Positions 17,811 to 28,215 of a stretch of 64,000 nucleotides of DNA are shown here, one piece after another. Within the stretch, counting starts at the first letter, position 1; every line of letters begins with the position of its first letter. The stretch covers positions 70,285-134,284 of the forward strand of contig JBHHYH010000001.1 of NCBI GenBank assembly GCA_046757465.1, in the 5' to 3' direction. Below the pieces are notes generated by a model, which was given only the letters and a program-made list of their open reading frames with translations, did not search any database and was not told the origin of the DNA. A program made the position numbers and the translations under genes. Source of the DNA: Scalindua_A sp046757465. Its GTDB lineage: Bacteria > Planctomycetota > Brocadiia > Brocadiales > Scalinduaceae.

Positions 17811-20237
17811 ATGGATAAATATATTTGCATTCATGGACACTTTTACCAGCCGCCAAGGGAAAATCCCTGGATTGAAGAGGTTGAATTTCAAGATGCAGCT
17901 TACCCCTACCATGATTGGAACGAAAAAATAACAGCAGAGTGTTATGCTCCAAATACAGCTTCACGGATACTTGATGCGGATGGAAGGATAATTGAAATAA
18001 TGAACTCCTATTCAAAGATTAGTTTTGACTTTGGTCCTACCCTTCTGTCCTGGCTGGAAAGGCGAAAACCAGATGTCTATCAGGCAATTCTTGAAGCAGA
18101 CAGATTAAGTATGGAGGAATTCTCTGGACATGGTTCTGCCATAGCTCAGGCGTATAACCATATGATAATGCCACTTGCAAACTGGCGGGACAAACACACT
18201 CAGGTAATATGGGGAATAAAGGATTTTCAGAAGAGATTTAATAGGTTTCCAGAAGGGATGTGGCTCCCAGAAACTGCCGTGGATATGGAGACCCTTGAAG
18301 TGTTGGCAAATCTTGGAATAAAATTTACTATACTTTCACAGAGGCAGGCAAAAAGGATAAATAAAAAAGGAGAAGTTGGAAATTGGCATGATGTAAATGA
18401 AGAAAAAATAGATCCCACAATGACTTATCTTTGTATACTACCATCTGGAAGGACTATAAACCTTTTTTTCTACGATGGCCCAATTTCTCGGGATGTGTCC
18501 TTCGGAGGACTGTTGAATAATGGAAAAACCTTTGCTAAAAAGTTACTTTCTGCATTTAATGACCAACGAAATAGGTCTCAGATTGTCCATATTGCGACTG
18601 ATGGAGAGACTTTTGGTCATCATCACCGTTATGGAGATATGGCACTTTCATACTGTCTGCATTACATCGAGGCCAAAGAACTTGCAAAGATAACCAACTA
18701 CGGTGAGTATCTTGAGAAACAACCACCAACTCATGCAGTTGAAATCTTTGAGAACTCGTCATGGAGCTGTGCCCACGGGGTAGAAAGGTGGAAAGATAAT
18801 TGTGGGTGTAACTCAGGAAAACACCCTGAGTGGACTCAAGCCTGGAGAAAACCTTTAAGGAAGGCTATGGACGTATTGAGAGATAGACTCATCTCTATCT
18901 ATGAAAACGAAGCATCAAGATATTTTAAGAGCCCATGGGATGTAAGGAACGATTATATTGAGGTTATGCTTGACAGGTCACGCGAGAATGTAGATGCCTT
19001 TTTAAAAAAATATGCTATTAAAAGACTTTCAAAGTTGAAGAAGATAAAGGCTTTAAAGCTCCTTGAGATACAGAGAAATGCCATGTTAATGTACACGAGC
19101 TGTGGATGGTTCTTTGATGATGTTTCAGGCATTGAGACCATACAGGTAATGCAGTATGCATCAAAAGCCATTCAACATGTAGAAGAATTACAGGGTTTGT
19201 CTCTTGATTCAGAATATTTGAAATTTTTAAAAAAAGCGCCGAGTAATGTATTTGAAAATGCTATGAAAGTTTACGAGGTGTTTGTAAAGCCTGCCAGGAG
19301 TAACCTCCTCCGAGCAGGGGCTCACTATAGCATATCATCTATCTTTGAGGAATGTCCGGAGGAAGACATAAAAACATACCACTATACTGCAAAGAGTGAG
19401 TTTTGTGACAAAATAGAGTCTGGGAAGCTAAAGTTTACTGTAGGAAAGGTAAATATTACCTCAGATATAACGTGGGACGAAAAAACAATTAGCTTTGCAG
19501 TACTCCATCTTGGAGATCATAATATAAATGGTGGCGTTAAAGAATTTGCTGGAGAAGAAGACTTTTCTACTATGCGAGAAGAGATAAGGGAAGTATTTGA
19601 AAAAGGTGATGTCCCTGAGGTGATAAGGCTTATGGATAAGCACTTTGGAGGTAACATCTATTCTGTTTGTCATCTCTTTAAAGATGAACAAAGAAAGGTC
19701 TTAAACCTGATACTTCAATCAAGATATGAAGATGTTGAAACCTCTTACCGTCAGATATACGAGAACAACTACGCTATAATGAATTATTTCTATAGTTTGC
19801 AGATACCTCTTCCAAGACCTTTTTCTACATCGGCTGAATATATACTGAATACAGACATAAGAAAAATTTTCGAAGAAAAAGATTTAGATATAGAAAAGCT
19901 TAAGAAATTGATAGATGAAACCAAAAGATGGTCTATTAAGATTGATACAACCACTATTGGATTTGTTGCAAGCTCATGGTTAAATTCACTCATGGAAAGA
20001 CTGTATCAGCAGCAGGAAGATTTACAACTCTTTGAAAAAGTTGACAATACCTTGGAGATATTAAGGCCACTATCTCTATCAATGGATTTCTGGAAGCCCC
20101 AGAATATACATTTCTTAATCGGAAAGAATTTTTACACAACGATGAAGGAAAAGGCGGCAAAAGGAGATGTTTTTGCTGAAAGGTGGGTCGAGGTATTTTG
20201 CAAATTAGGCTATTACCTGAATATAAAGGTTTCGTGA
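17811..20237 (+). CDS. GH57 family glycoside hydrolase with DUF3536 domain
   Basis: 808 residues. The N-terminal GH57 region starts with ICIHGHFYQPPRENPW and has GMWLPETAVDMETLEVL (the conserved Glu region) and HIATDGETFGHHHRYGD (the Asp motif). The C-terminal half, from about residue 300, matches the DUF3536 extension found in long bacterial GH57 proteins. GH57 members are alpha-amylases, 4-alpha-glucanotransferases or branching enzymes; the exact activity of this subgroup is not settled. Its place between glgB and malQ indicates glycogen or maltodextrin processing. Confidence 0.92.
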   Translation: MDKYICIHGHFYQPPRENPWIEEVEFQDAAYPYHDWNEKITAECYAPNTASRILDADGRIIEIMNSYSKISFDFGPTLLSWLERRKPDVYQAILEADRLSMEEFSGHGSAIAQAYNHMIMPLANWRDKHTQVIWGIKDFQKRFNRFPEGMWLPETAVDMETLEVLANLGIKFTILSQRQAKRINKKGEVGNWHDVNEEKIDPTMTYLCILPSGRTINLFFYDGPISRDVSFGGLLNNGKTFAKKLLSAFNDQRNRSQIVHIATDGETFGHHHRYGDMALSYCLHYIEAKELAKITNYGEYLEKQPPTHAVEIFENSSWSCAHGVERWKDNCGCNSGKHPEWTQAWRKPLRKAMDVLRDRLISIYENEASRYFKSPWDVRNDYIEVMLDRSRENVDAFLKKYAIKRLSKLKKIKALKLLEIQRNAMLMYTSCGWFFDDVSGIETIQVMQYASKAIQHVEELQGLSLDSEYLKFLKKAPSNVFENAMKVYEVFVKPARSNLLRAGAHYSISSIFEECPEEDIKTYHYTAKSEFCDKIESGKLKFTVGKVNITSDITWDEKTISFAVLHLGDHNINGGVKEFAGEEDFSTMREEIREVFEKGDVPEVIRLMDKHFGGNIYSVCHLFKDEQRKVLNLILQSRYEDVETSYRQIYENNYAIMNYFYSLQIPLPRPFSTSAEYILNTDIRKIFEEKDLDIEKLKKLIDETKRWSIKIDTTTIGFVASSWLNSLMERLYQQQEDLQLFEKVDNTLEILRPLSLSMDFWKPQNIHFLIGKNFYTTMKEKAAKGDVFAERWVEVFCKLGYYLNIKVS

Positions 20238-20256
20238 TAATTGATAAGGAGAAAAT

Positions 20257-21756
20257 GTGGAACGAAGAGGAAGCGGGATACTTCTTCATATTACATCCCT
20301 ACCGTCATCCTATGGTATAGGTGATCTTGGCCCGGGCGCTTACGGATTTGTTAATTTTCTCTCAGGAGCAGATCAAATCTACTGGCAGATACTTCCCTTA
20401 AACCGAACATGTACTGCCTACGGAAACTCTCCTTATAGTAGTTTTTCAGCCTTTGCTGGCAATCCTCTCTTGATAAGTCCTGAGCTAATGGTGGAAGATA
20501 ACATACTTTTGAAATCTGATATTGAGGAACATCCTACATTTCCAAAGGAGAGAGTTAATTATAAAGCCGTTACTAAATACAAAGATAAAATACTTGGTAT
20601 AGCATATGAAAGAAACAAAGAGAGGTTAACTGGAAACTACGAATTTGAAAGATTTTGCAGCGAAAATTCATATTGGCTTGATGATTATGGCTTATTCGTT
20701 TCTATAAAGAGACAGTTTATGGGAGTTGATTGGAGTAAATGGCCGGAAGATTTAAGGGACAGGAAGGAAGACGTGATAAAAGAATGGGAAAAAAGATTAA
20801 GGGAAATGATATTAATGGAGAAATATTTCCAGTATATATTTTTCAAGCAGTGGTACTCACTTAAGAATTATTGTAACAGTAAAAATTTGCAAATAATCGG
20901 TGATGTTCCAATTTATGTGAATTATGATAGCTCGGATGTGTGGGCAAATCCTGAAGTTTTTAAATTAGACGAAGAAAAAAGGCCTGCATTTGTTACAGGG
21001 GTACCGCCTGATTATTTCAGTTCTACAGGTCAGTTGTGGGGGCATCCAGTTTATGATTGGAATTTTCTTAAGGAAACTCAGTACTCATGGTGGATAATGC
21101 GGATAGAATACAATCTTAAACTATTTGATATATTTAGGCTTGATCATTTCAGAGGATTTGTTAGTTACTGGAAGATCCCGGTAAATGAAAAGAGAGCAAT
21201 AAATGGAAGATGGGAAAAGTCGCCTGCTAAGGACTTCTTCAACACACTCTTTAAGCACTTTCCTCATCTTCCCATTATTGCCGAAGACCTCGGAGTTATT
21301 ACTCCAGATGTGAGAGAAATTATGAATCTATTCGGATTTCCCGGCATGAGAGTGGTCATTTTTGCATTTGGAGAAGACCTTCCTACTAGTCCTTACGCAA
21401 CACACAATCACATAAAAAACTGTGTAGTATATACAGGAACACATGATAATAACACGATTAAGGGATGGTTTGAAAAAGAATTGGGTCGTGAAGGTAGAAA
21501 AAGGCTTTCTGAATATATAGGACATAAAGTTTCAGAAAAGACGGTTCACTGGGAACTTATAAGGCTTGCTATGATGTCTGTTGCAAACATGGTTATCATC
21601 CCGATGCAGGATATTCTTGGTCTCGGAGAAGAGGCGAGGATGAATCTACCAGCAAGTTCCAGGGGAAATTGGGAGTGGAGGGTAACACAAGATCAATTAT
21701 CATCCACCATAACACAAGGCCTTTTGGAAATAACCAGGATTTATGGAAGGGTATAA
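20257..21756 (+). CDS. malQ: 4-alpha-glucanotransferase (amylomaltase)
   Basis: 499 residues, GH77. Landmarks: SGILLHITSLPSSYGIGDLG at the N-terminus, IIGDVPIYVNYDSSDVWANP near 210, FDIFRLDHFRGFVSYW with the nucleophile Asp near 290, PIIAEDLGVITPDV with the acid/base Glu near 338, and YTGTHDNNT near 390. It transfers maltodextrin chains in the cytoplasm. It starts with GTG at 20257 after AAGGAGAAAAT, 19 bp behind the GH57 gene, clearly in the same operon. Confidence 0.96.
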   Translation: MERRGSGILLHITSLPSSYGIGDLGPGAYGFVNFLSGADQIYWQILPLNRTCTAYGNSPYSSFSAFAGNPLLISPELMVEDNILLKSDIEEHPTFPKERVNYKAVTKYKDKILGIAYERNKERLTGNYEFERFCSENSYWLDDYGLFVSIKRQFMGVDWSKWPEDLRDRKEDVIKEWEKRLREMILMEKYFQYIFFKQWYSLKNYCNSKNLQIIGDVPIYVNYDSSDVWANPEVFKLDEEKRPAFVTGVPPDYFSSTGQLWGHPVYDWNFLKETQYSWWIMRIEYNLKLFDIFRLDHFRGFVSYWKIPVNEKRAINGRWEKSPAKDFFNTLFKHFPHLPIIAEDLGVITPDVREIMNLFGFPGMRVVIFAFGEDLPTSPYATHNHIKNCVVYTGTHDNNTIKGWFEKELGREGRKRLSEYIGHKVSEKTVHWELIRLAMMSVANMVIIPMQDILGLGEEARMNLPASSRGNWEWRVTQDQLSSTITQGLLEITRIYGRV

Positions 21757-21803
21757 TTAAATTGAGCAATTATCATTTTTCTTTATTTTTGTTGAGTTAC
21801 TAA

Positions 21804-23261
21804 ATGAAGATAGCAGAAGCATCCTCTGAAATAGTTCCATATGCTAAAACCGGTGGCCTGGCTGACGTTGTGGGTACGCTACCCTTATACCTTGAAAAAG
21901 CTAAACAAGAAGTATCAATGTTTATACCACTTTATAAATCGGTAATAACATCAGGCTTTGATATCAAACTCATGGATGTGACTCTTGACATTCCAATTGG
22001 TGATGCCGTTCATACAGGATATTTATGGAAAGGAGTTCATCCCGACTCAAAAGATGTCACGGTATATTTTATACAACATGATGAATATTACTATAGAGAC
22101 GCACTTTACGGAACGGAGTCTGGCAACTATCCAGACAACTCGGAACGTTTTATATTTTTTTCAAGGGCCGTAATAGAAGTCATTAAGAGACTAAAGCTGT
22201 CAATAGATGTACTTCATTGCCATGAATGGCAAACGGCCTTAATCCCCGTCTACCTAAAAACATTGTACTCCCACGATAAAAACCTTTCTTCCGTAAAAAC
22301 AGTTCTGACGATTCATAACCTTGCTTATCAGGGATTATTTTGGCACGAAGATATGAAACTTACTGGATTAGACGGGACGTTGTTTAACTGGAAACATCTC
22401 GAGCACTTGGGAAAGATCAACTTTCTGAAAGGTGGAATTGTATTTGCAGACATTATTACAACCGTTTCAAAGAAATATGCAGAAGAGATCAGGACTGCTG
22501 AATTTGGATGCGGGCTTGAAATTATCCTCAAAGAACACGAACACAAACTTTACGGAATAATTAATGGTGTTGATTATTCCGAATGGTCTCCTGAAAATGA
22601 TAAATTCATATCTCACAAATACAATATCGAGAATCTACGCGGCAAGGCGATGTGCAAAAAACGCCTGCGAAAGATACTCAGTCTTCCCCAGGCGAAAGCG
22701 CCGATGCTAGGCATGATTAGCCGCCTTGCAGAACAAAAAGGAGTTGACCTTTTGATCGTAATTATGGATGACCTGATGAAAAGAGACCTTCAGCTTGTAA
22801 TACTTGGTATCGGTGATGAAAAATACCATCAAATGCTTAGGGAAATTGCCCTTAAATATAAAAGAAAGCTCTCTGTAAACATAATGTTTGACAACCAACT
22901 TGCCCATCAGATAGAAGCAGGAGCGGATATATTTCTTATGCCTTCAAAGTATGAGCCATGCGGTTTGAGTCAGATGTATAGCTTAAGATATGGCACCATT
23001 CCCGTAGTACGTGAAACCGGAGGTCTTGCTGATACCATCATAGACGCAAATGACCTAAACCTAAAAAACGGTACAGCCACGGGGTTTACACTTAAGGGCT
23101 ATTTTGCAACGGAGTTCCTTTTTGCCATATATCGGGCGTTGGAGCTATATAAATCAAAGACAAAATGGAATGCACTGAGAAGAAATGCCATGAAACAAGA
23201 TTGGTCCTGGAAAAAGAGTGCGCGTGAATACGTTGAATTGTTTAAATCTGTCCTAGGGTAA
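21804..23261 (+). CDS. glgA: Glycogen synthase (GT5)
   Basis: 485 residues, full length. KTGGLADV near residue 15 is the ADP-glucose-binding loop of bacterial GlgA. Further family segments are LHCHEWQTALIP near 135, TIHNLAYQG near 170, YGIINGVDYSEWSP near 250 and MPSKYEPCGLSQMYSLRYGTIPVVRETGGLADT near 380. It elongates alpha-1,4-glucan from a nucleotide sugar. It is the last gene of the glycogen operon; glgC is not present in the window. Confidence 0.95.
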   Translation: MKIAEASSEIVPYAKTGGLADVVGTLPLYLEKAKQEVSMFIPLYKSVITSGFDIKLMDVTLDIPIGDAVHTGYLWKGVHPDSKDVTVYFIQHDEYYYRDALYGTESGNYPDNSERFIFFSRAVIEVIKRLKLSIDVLHCHEWQTALIPVYLKTLYSHDKNLSSVKTVLTIHNLAYQGLFWHEDMKLTGLDGTLFNWKHLEHLGKINFLKGGIVFADIITTVSKKYAEEIRTAEFGCGLEIILKEHEHKLYGIINGVDYSEWSPENDKFISHKYNIENLRGKAMCKKRLRKILSLPQAKAPMLGMISRLAEQKGVDLLIVIMDDLMKRDLQLVILGIGDEKYHQMLREIALKYKRKLSVNIMFDNQLAHQIEAGADIFLMPSKYEPCGLSQMYSLRYGTIPVVRETGGLADTIIDANDLNLKNGTATGFTLKGYFATEFLFAIYRALELYKSKTKWNALRRNAMKQDWSWKKSAREYVELFKSVLG

Positions 23262-23470
23262 AAATTGTCAACTTATTTACTGCGTTTATTATAATTCTCA
23301 GGCCTATTTGAACCATTTGCCTTGATATCTGAAACAGGAAAATTGGGTACAATACACTTTTGTATTACCGTGAACACTTTCTCTGCTATTATAATCGTAC
23401 CTTTTCCGTCATCCTCTTTTGTATTTTCGGCTGAAATGGGTTTAAAAGTTCAAAGCCTGTGATAATGGTG

Positions 23471-24620
23471 TCAGTATTTCTTATTAATATTTTTATCGAT
23501 CTTTTCAATCCTGAGTACACCAAAGAGAAAAAGATAGGTAAGGGCAAGGCCTACTATAAAACCAATTGCAGTTGAATGAAATGCAATAATTACGGCTGCA
23601 GTTAAGAGCATAACGAACATATCGCTCCTTGCCTTAATATCTCTTGATGTCATGGCAAGTTCCAAGCCCGAGAATGTAAGAAGAACCCCAAGAACGCTAA
23701 AGAAAAAACCAATAATCATTTTAATTATTCCAAGGAAGACTATACTTCCTCCCGTTCTCGCTCCAAAGCTATACTGTGCCGCAAGTCCACCAGACCCATG
23801 GCACATTGGCATAGCACCAAACCAGCATCCAATGAGATTCATCAAGCCTACACTCGTTGCCATTTTCCTTGTATCTGCGCCTTTTTTGGGGAAAAGGTCC
23901 CAGGAAAGTGCACACACCGCAATTACTGAGTTTAGTGTAGTTAGAGGTATTTGAGGTATTGCAGCCTTTAGTGTTCCACTTATGAAATCATCTTTACCTG
24001 GAATTGCAAATTTTGGAATACTTAATTCGTAACTTAACCCTTCCAGGACATTTGGTAAGCGTAAAAAGAGGAATACAAAACCTATTGCAAATACTACAAG
24101 GGAGCCTGGAATCTCTTACTGAAAAACAGAAACAAGACCAGTAAACCACAAAATGCCCCTACTGCTTTACTATCAAGACCAAAGATTGTGTTGGTATTGG
24201 AAACCATCTTGACACCATTAATGATAAGCAACAGGCCTAGCCCCAATTGCAAATCCCTTATAACACTAAGGGGAATATGTTTATTTAGAAAACCTATCAG
24301 ATTAGTTACACCCAAAAGAAATACGACTGCACTCGTAACAATTCCGGCAGTTAGTATTTGATCAACCGTAAGTCCCTCATTAATTGCAATTGTACCAATC
24401 GCCTTCATTGGCTGAACCGCCAGAGGTATACCAAGATAAAACCAGTGATTAGGTTAAAGAATCCAGCGAAGAATAGGGCGCTTCCAGCATTAAGACCACA
24501 GACTGTAACCATTCCTACCAATATTGGGATAAACGTTCCCATATCACCTAATGATCCTGCTAGTTCGTGTCGGTTAAAGCGTAATCCTTTGATATTATTT
24601 AATATGTCCCTACCCAACAT
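23471..24620 (-). pseudogene. MOT1-family molybdate/sulfate transporter, two frameshifts
   Basis: Three collinear frames together encode one membrane protein of about 380 residues of the MOT1 (putative sulfate/molybdate transporter) family. Fragment 1 (24620 to about 24440) contains HELAGSLGDMGTFIPIL. Fragment 2 begins as YLGIPLAVQPMKAIG. Fragment 3, from about 24110, runs GSLVVFAIGFVF to MCHGSGGLAAQYSFGARTGGS and the stop at 23471. The first break is a missing T in the TTTT run at 24438-24441; the second is a missing A near 24111. Restoring each base gives an uninterrupted protein. The gene lies behind a Moco-type riboswitch. Either it is dead or the sequence has two indel errors. Confidence 0.85.
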
Positions 24621-24646
24621 TTCTGTTCCTTTTGCAATAACTCAAT

Positions 24647-24690
24647 AAAAAAACCATCGCTCTGTCTTATAAAAGATGGAACGATGGTTT
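24647..24690 (-). terminator. Intrinsic terminator of the Moco riboswitch
   Basis: On the minus strand, AAACCATCGTTC pairs with GAGCGATGGTTT and is followed by a run of seven T. It lies between the aptamer and the transporter start, as expected for transcription-attenuating riboswitches. A 19-codon frame starting with ATG right after the aptamer runs through it and is probably incidental. Confidence 0.75.
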
Positions 24691-24702
24691 AAAAAACGCA
24701 TT

Positions 24703-24806
24703 ACTATCTCCTTTCCAAAAATGGGAGGTGTAAAGGTTTCCCTTTATACCCTATCGGTTATTTATCCATTACATTCTACTTCAGGGTAAATAACTCGGAG
24801 AAATTT
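24703..24806 (-). promoter_or_regulatory. Moco/Tuco riboswitch aptamer
   Basis: The minus-strand RNA ends with CCUCCC-N5-UGGAAAGGAG, matching the most conserved 3' part of the Moco RNA motif (E. coli moaA leader: CCUCCC-N5-UGGAAAGGUG). Upstream are a GAAA-capped stem (AAAGG/CCUUU), the GGG that pairs with the CCUCCC side, and a perfect 8-bp stem GUUAUUUA/UAAAUAAC. A closing helix is formed by UCUCC with GGAGA. It should sense molybdenum or tungsten cofactor. A terminator and a molybdate-type transporter gene follow, which fits. Confidence 0.8.
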
Positions 24807-24856
24807 TAACTTATTTCGATTTTTTAATTTATATTAAAGCATTCATAGAGTCAGAA

Positions 24857-27559
24857 CTAGTCATGACCATTTAACTTTTCAACCTTGATTGCACACGACT
24901 TATATTCAGGGATCTTGCATACAGGATCGAATGCATCGTTAGTCAGAAGATTTGTCAAGGCGTCTCGATTATGGAATGCAAGGAACGTAATACCAGGCTG
25001 TGCTCTGTCTGTTATGTGCACCTTTACCTCCATCTCACCTCTTCTTGAACTGGCAAGAACCTTTTCGCTATCCGTTATGTTAAATCTCCTGGCGTCAAAT
25101 GGATTTAACTCCAGTGATTCTTCAGGCCATTTATTAAATATTGTACTGGCCCTTCTGGTCATAGAACCGTTATTATAATGCTGTCTACGACGGCCGGTTG
25201 AAAGGATTAATGGGTACTCATCATCAGGTACTTCAGCCGATGCAATGTGATCATGGAAATTAAACTTGGCTTTCCCATTCGGCCTGTTGAATTTCTCCGT
25301 GTACATAATTGCAGTACCAGGGTGGTCTATATCAGGGCATGGCCATTGGATTCCGTCAGGCTCAAGTTTTTTATGGTTAACCCCTGCAAACATAGGAGCT
25401 AGGCTTGCAAGCTCATCCCATATCTCAGCAGGTGAAGAATAATTCATATTTTTTATCCCAACGGCATTTGCTACCAGGCATATTATTTCCCAGTCAGCCT
25501 TGCCTCCCAATGGTTCTATTGCCTTTCGGACCAGTTGAATTCTTCTTTCTCCATTTGTGAATGTACCATCTTTTTCTGCATGGCTTGAGCCCGGAAGAAT
25601 TACGTCTGCAAACTCAGAGGTTTCTGTTGGTAGAATGTCCTGTACTACAAGGAATTCTAATTTTTTGAGACCGCTTTTTACAAAGTTGACATTAGCATTT
25701 GTCATAGCAGGGTCTTCCCCGAAGATATAGTAGGCCTTTTGTTTTCCTTCATTCATTGCAATGTCCATCTCCGTACACGTTAAACCCTTCTTATTATCCA
25801 GTTTAACTCCCCACGCTTTCTCAAATTTTGCCTGTGCCTTTTTATCATCAACCGGCTGATATCCTACAAATTTATCGGGCAGCGCTCCCATATCACACGC
25901 TCCCTGTACGTTATTCTGACCACGAGTCGGGTTTATACCAACATGAGGTCTTCCAAGATGACCTGTAACTGTAGCAAGGTTTGCAAGAGACATAACATTA
26001 TACGTGCCTGTTGTATGCTCTGTCATACCAAGACTGTAGATTATCATCGCCTTATCTGTCTTCGCATACATCCTGGCGGCATCAATAATCCTGTCCTTTG
26101 CTACACCCGTTATGCCCGAAACATATTCGGGTGTGTATTTTTCAACACCGTTCTTAAGCTTAGTGAAATCCTCGGTACGATTCTTAATAAATTCTTTGTC
26201 CTCAAGCCCTTCGCTTATGATTACATTTATGATTCCATTTAATAGTGCGATATTCGTACCAGGTAGCAGATTCAACCATATATTTGCCCTGTCTACAAGT
26301 TGAGTTCTTCGCGGGTCACCAACGATTAATTTTGCTCCATTATTAAGTGCATCTTTTACCTTAAGTCCAACAATAGGATGAGCTTCATATGGATTAGCAC
26401 CGATTATAAATAATAATTCAGCATCAGGAATCTGGCCAAATGAATTGGTTGCAGCACCACTGCCATAACATGCTGCCAGCCCTGAGACGCTTGCACTGTG
26501 GCATACCCTTGCACAGTTATCAACGTTGTTAGTACCCATCATTCGCCCCATTTTCTGGAATATATAATTTTCTTCATTTGTACATCTTGATGAAGATAAA
26601 AACCCCAGACTGTCCGGGCCATACTTATCCTTAATCTCTTTAAACTTTGTAGCAACGAGGGTTATAGCCTCATCCCAACTGGCTTCTTCCAGTTTTCCAT
26701 TCCTTCTTATAAGTGGTGTAGTCAATCTGTCCTTATGATGGATATGCTCGTACCCAAATCTACCTTTTACACAGAGACTTCCTTTATTATTTACTGGAGC
26801 GTCAAAGCACTCTGAAATAGAAACGATCTTTTTATCTTTTACATTAAAATAGTAATTACATCCTGTTCCACAATAAGTACAGGTGGTTCTAACCTTTTCA
26901 AATTGCCAGGATCTTCCTTTGTTTTTAGCAGATAATTCTTGTAATGATCCGACCGGGCATGCATCTATACATTGGCCGCATAGTTCACAATCGCCTTCTT
27001 TAGAAATATTAGTCTTGTTTGGAGTTCCTAATGCCGTGAACCCTCCAGCCTTGAACCCTAACGCGTAGGATCCCTGAATCTCAGCACACGTCCTTGAGCA
27101 TCTGGTACACATAATACATTTATCCCGATCCCATTCTATTACCCCATTGTTAGGCAGCTCGGAAAATTTTCGAATAGTTTGCTGGCTCCATTCGGCGTGT
27201 ACATCAAACTGGTAGGCGTAATTCTGGAGCTTACAATTCCCTGTCTTCTCACAGGTCATACAATCATTCGGGTGGTTGGCAAGTAATAACCTCAGATTGC
27301 TTCTTCGAAGTTCTGTGATATTATCGCTTTCCGTTATAACACTCATACTATCCCAAACAGGTGTATTACATGCCGTTACAGGCCCTAAATTCCCATCAAC
27401 TTCAACAACACACATCTTGCACTGTCCAAAAGGTTTTAGGAGATCCCAATGGCATAAATAAGGAACATGGATATTGTTTTTCTTGGTAACCTGTATGATG
27501 GTTTCACCATCATTTGCTTCATATTCCTTTTGGTTAATTTGCAAAGTAATTTTTTTCAT
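24857..27559 (-). CDS. Molybdopterin formate dehydrogenase catalytic subunit (Cys type)
   Basis: 900 residues in the FdhA/NuoG-like arrangement. It has an N-terminal [2Fe-2S] domain (CHWDLLKPFGQCKMC, then TACNTP), a His-Cys [4Fe-4S] site (HPNDCMTCEKTGNC), two ferredoxin clusters (CIMCTRCSRTC, CELCGQCIDACPVG) and a [4Fe-4S] at CTYCGTGCNYY. The molybdopterin domain carries VDNCARVCHSAS near residue 350, where the metal ligand is Cys encoded by TGC instead of selenocysteine. Likely reaction: formate/CO2 interconversion in the cytoplasm, coupled to NAD(P) or ferredoxin. AGGAGGAAAC precedes the ATG. The 4Fe-4S gene lies upstream, the Moco-regulated transporter downstream. Confidence 0.9.
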   Translation of the reverse strand: MKKITLQINQKEYEANDGETIIQVTKKNNIHVPYLCHWDLLKPFGQCKMCVVEVDGNLGPVTACNTPVWDSMSVITESDNITELRRSNLRLLLANHPNDCMTCEKTGNCKLQNYAYQFDVHAEWSQQTIRKFSELPNNGVIEWDRDKCIMCTRCSRTCAEIQGSYALGFKAGGFTALGTPNKTNISKEGDCELCGQCIDACPVGSLQELSAKNKGRSWQFEKVRTTCTYCGTGCNYYFNVKDKKIVSISECFDAPVNNKGSLCVKGRFGYEHIHHKDRLTTPLIRRNGKLEEASWDEAITLVATKFKEIKDKYGPDSLGFLSSSRCTNEENYIFQKMGRMMGTNNVDNCARVCHSASVSGLAACYGSGAATNSFGQIPDAELLFIIGANPYEAHPIVGLKVKDALNNGAKLIVGDPRRTQLVDRANIWLNLLPGTNIALLNGIINVIISEGLEDKEFIKNRTEDFTKLKNGVEKYTPEYVSGITGVAKDRIIDAARMYAKTDKAMIIYSLGMTEHTTGTYNVMSLANLATVTGHLGRPHVGINPTRGQNNVQGACDMGALPDKFVGYQPVDDKKAQAKFEKAWGVKLDNKKGLTCTEMDIAMNEGKQKAYYIFGEDPAMTNANVNFVKSGLKKLEFLVVQDILPTETSEFADVILPGSSHAEKDGTFTNGERRIQLVRKAIEPLGGKADWEIICLVANAVGIKNMNYSSPAEIWDELASLAPMFAGVNHKKLEPDGIQWPCPDIDHPGTAIMYTEKFNRPNGKAKFNFHDHIASAEVPDDEYPLILSTGRRRQHYNNGSMTRRASTIFNKWPEESLELNPFDARRFNITDSEKVLASSRRGEMEVKVHITDRAQPGITFLAFHNRDALTNLLTNDAFDPVCKIPEYKSCAIKVEKLNGHD

Positions 27560-27756
27560 GTTTCCTCCTGAAACTAATCATCTAGCTAATAAACATTTGT
27601 AAGACTCGCAGATTATGTAAATTATCTCGTGAAATAACATGTAAATACTTTTTATGGAGTTATAGTAGAAGCAGCAACTTGAAAAAGTTACAAAATTATT
27701 TCGCGAGGAAATCTTACATATACTGTGGATTTTTGAACGGGTTAGGTCTAGGGCAT

Positions 27757-28215
27757 TTACTTGGTGCCAGCAGTAACGGCAACCTTTTTCTCTATATATG
27801 TTAACGCATAAGTTTTACATGCCTCAACGCAAGCCATGTCGTCATAACCTCTACAATCGTCACAGTTAATCGCAACTTCCATCTCTGTTTCTTTTGTTAT
27901 TGCCTTAAAAGGACAAGCATCAATGCATGCCCAACAGCCAGTACATTTCTCTTGGCTTATGACTACATTACCATCCTCAAATTTGGTAATTGCTTCGTAC
28001 TCACATGATTCTATACATTTAGGTTTAGCACAGTTTTGACAAACTGTAGCGTGTGGTTTATCCTTTCTGAAGTTTATGTTAATTCTGGGAACCGGTGAAG
28101 GCGTTTCTAAAGGAGACAAATACAAATCTTGCGCTTGCGAATGCCTTATAGAGCATTCAACCATACACCTTTTACAGGTAACACAGTTTTTGCTTGTAAA
28201 TTTTTTCTTTAACAT
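27757..28215 (-). CDS. HydN-type 4Fe-4S electron-transfer protein
   Basis: 152 residues with four groups of cysteines: CVTCKRCMVEC, CQNCAKPKCIESC, CTGCWACIDAC and CDDCRGYDDMACVEAC. This is the pattern of HydN/DmsB-like ferredoxins carrying up to four [4Fe-4S] clusters. It has no signal peptide, so it is cytoplasmic. It precedes the formate dehydrogenase gene by about 200 bp on the same strand and probably carries electrons to or from that enzyme. Confidence 0.85.
   Translation of the reverse strand: MLKKKFTSKNCVTCKRCMVECSIRHSQAQDLYLSPLETPSPVPRININFRKDKPHATVCQNCAKPKCIESCEYEAITKFEDGNVVISQEKCTGCWACIDACPFKAITKETEMEVAINCDDCRGYDDMACVEACKTYALTYIEKKVAVTAGTK

Noticed and set aside
24647..24706. 19-codon leader peptide between Moco aptamer and terminator
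   Set aside because: It starts with ATG after AAAGGAG, but that sequence belongs to the conserved aptamer and the frame simply runs through the terminator.
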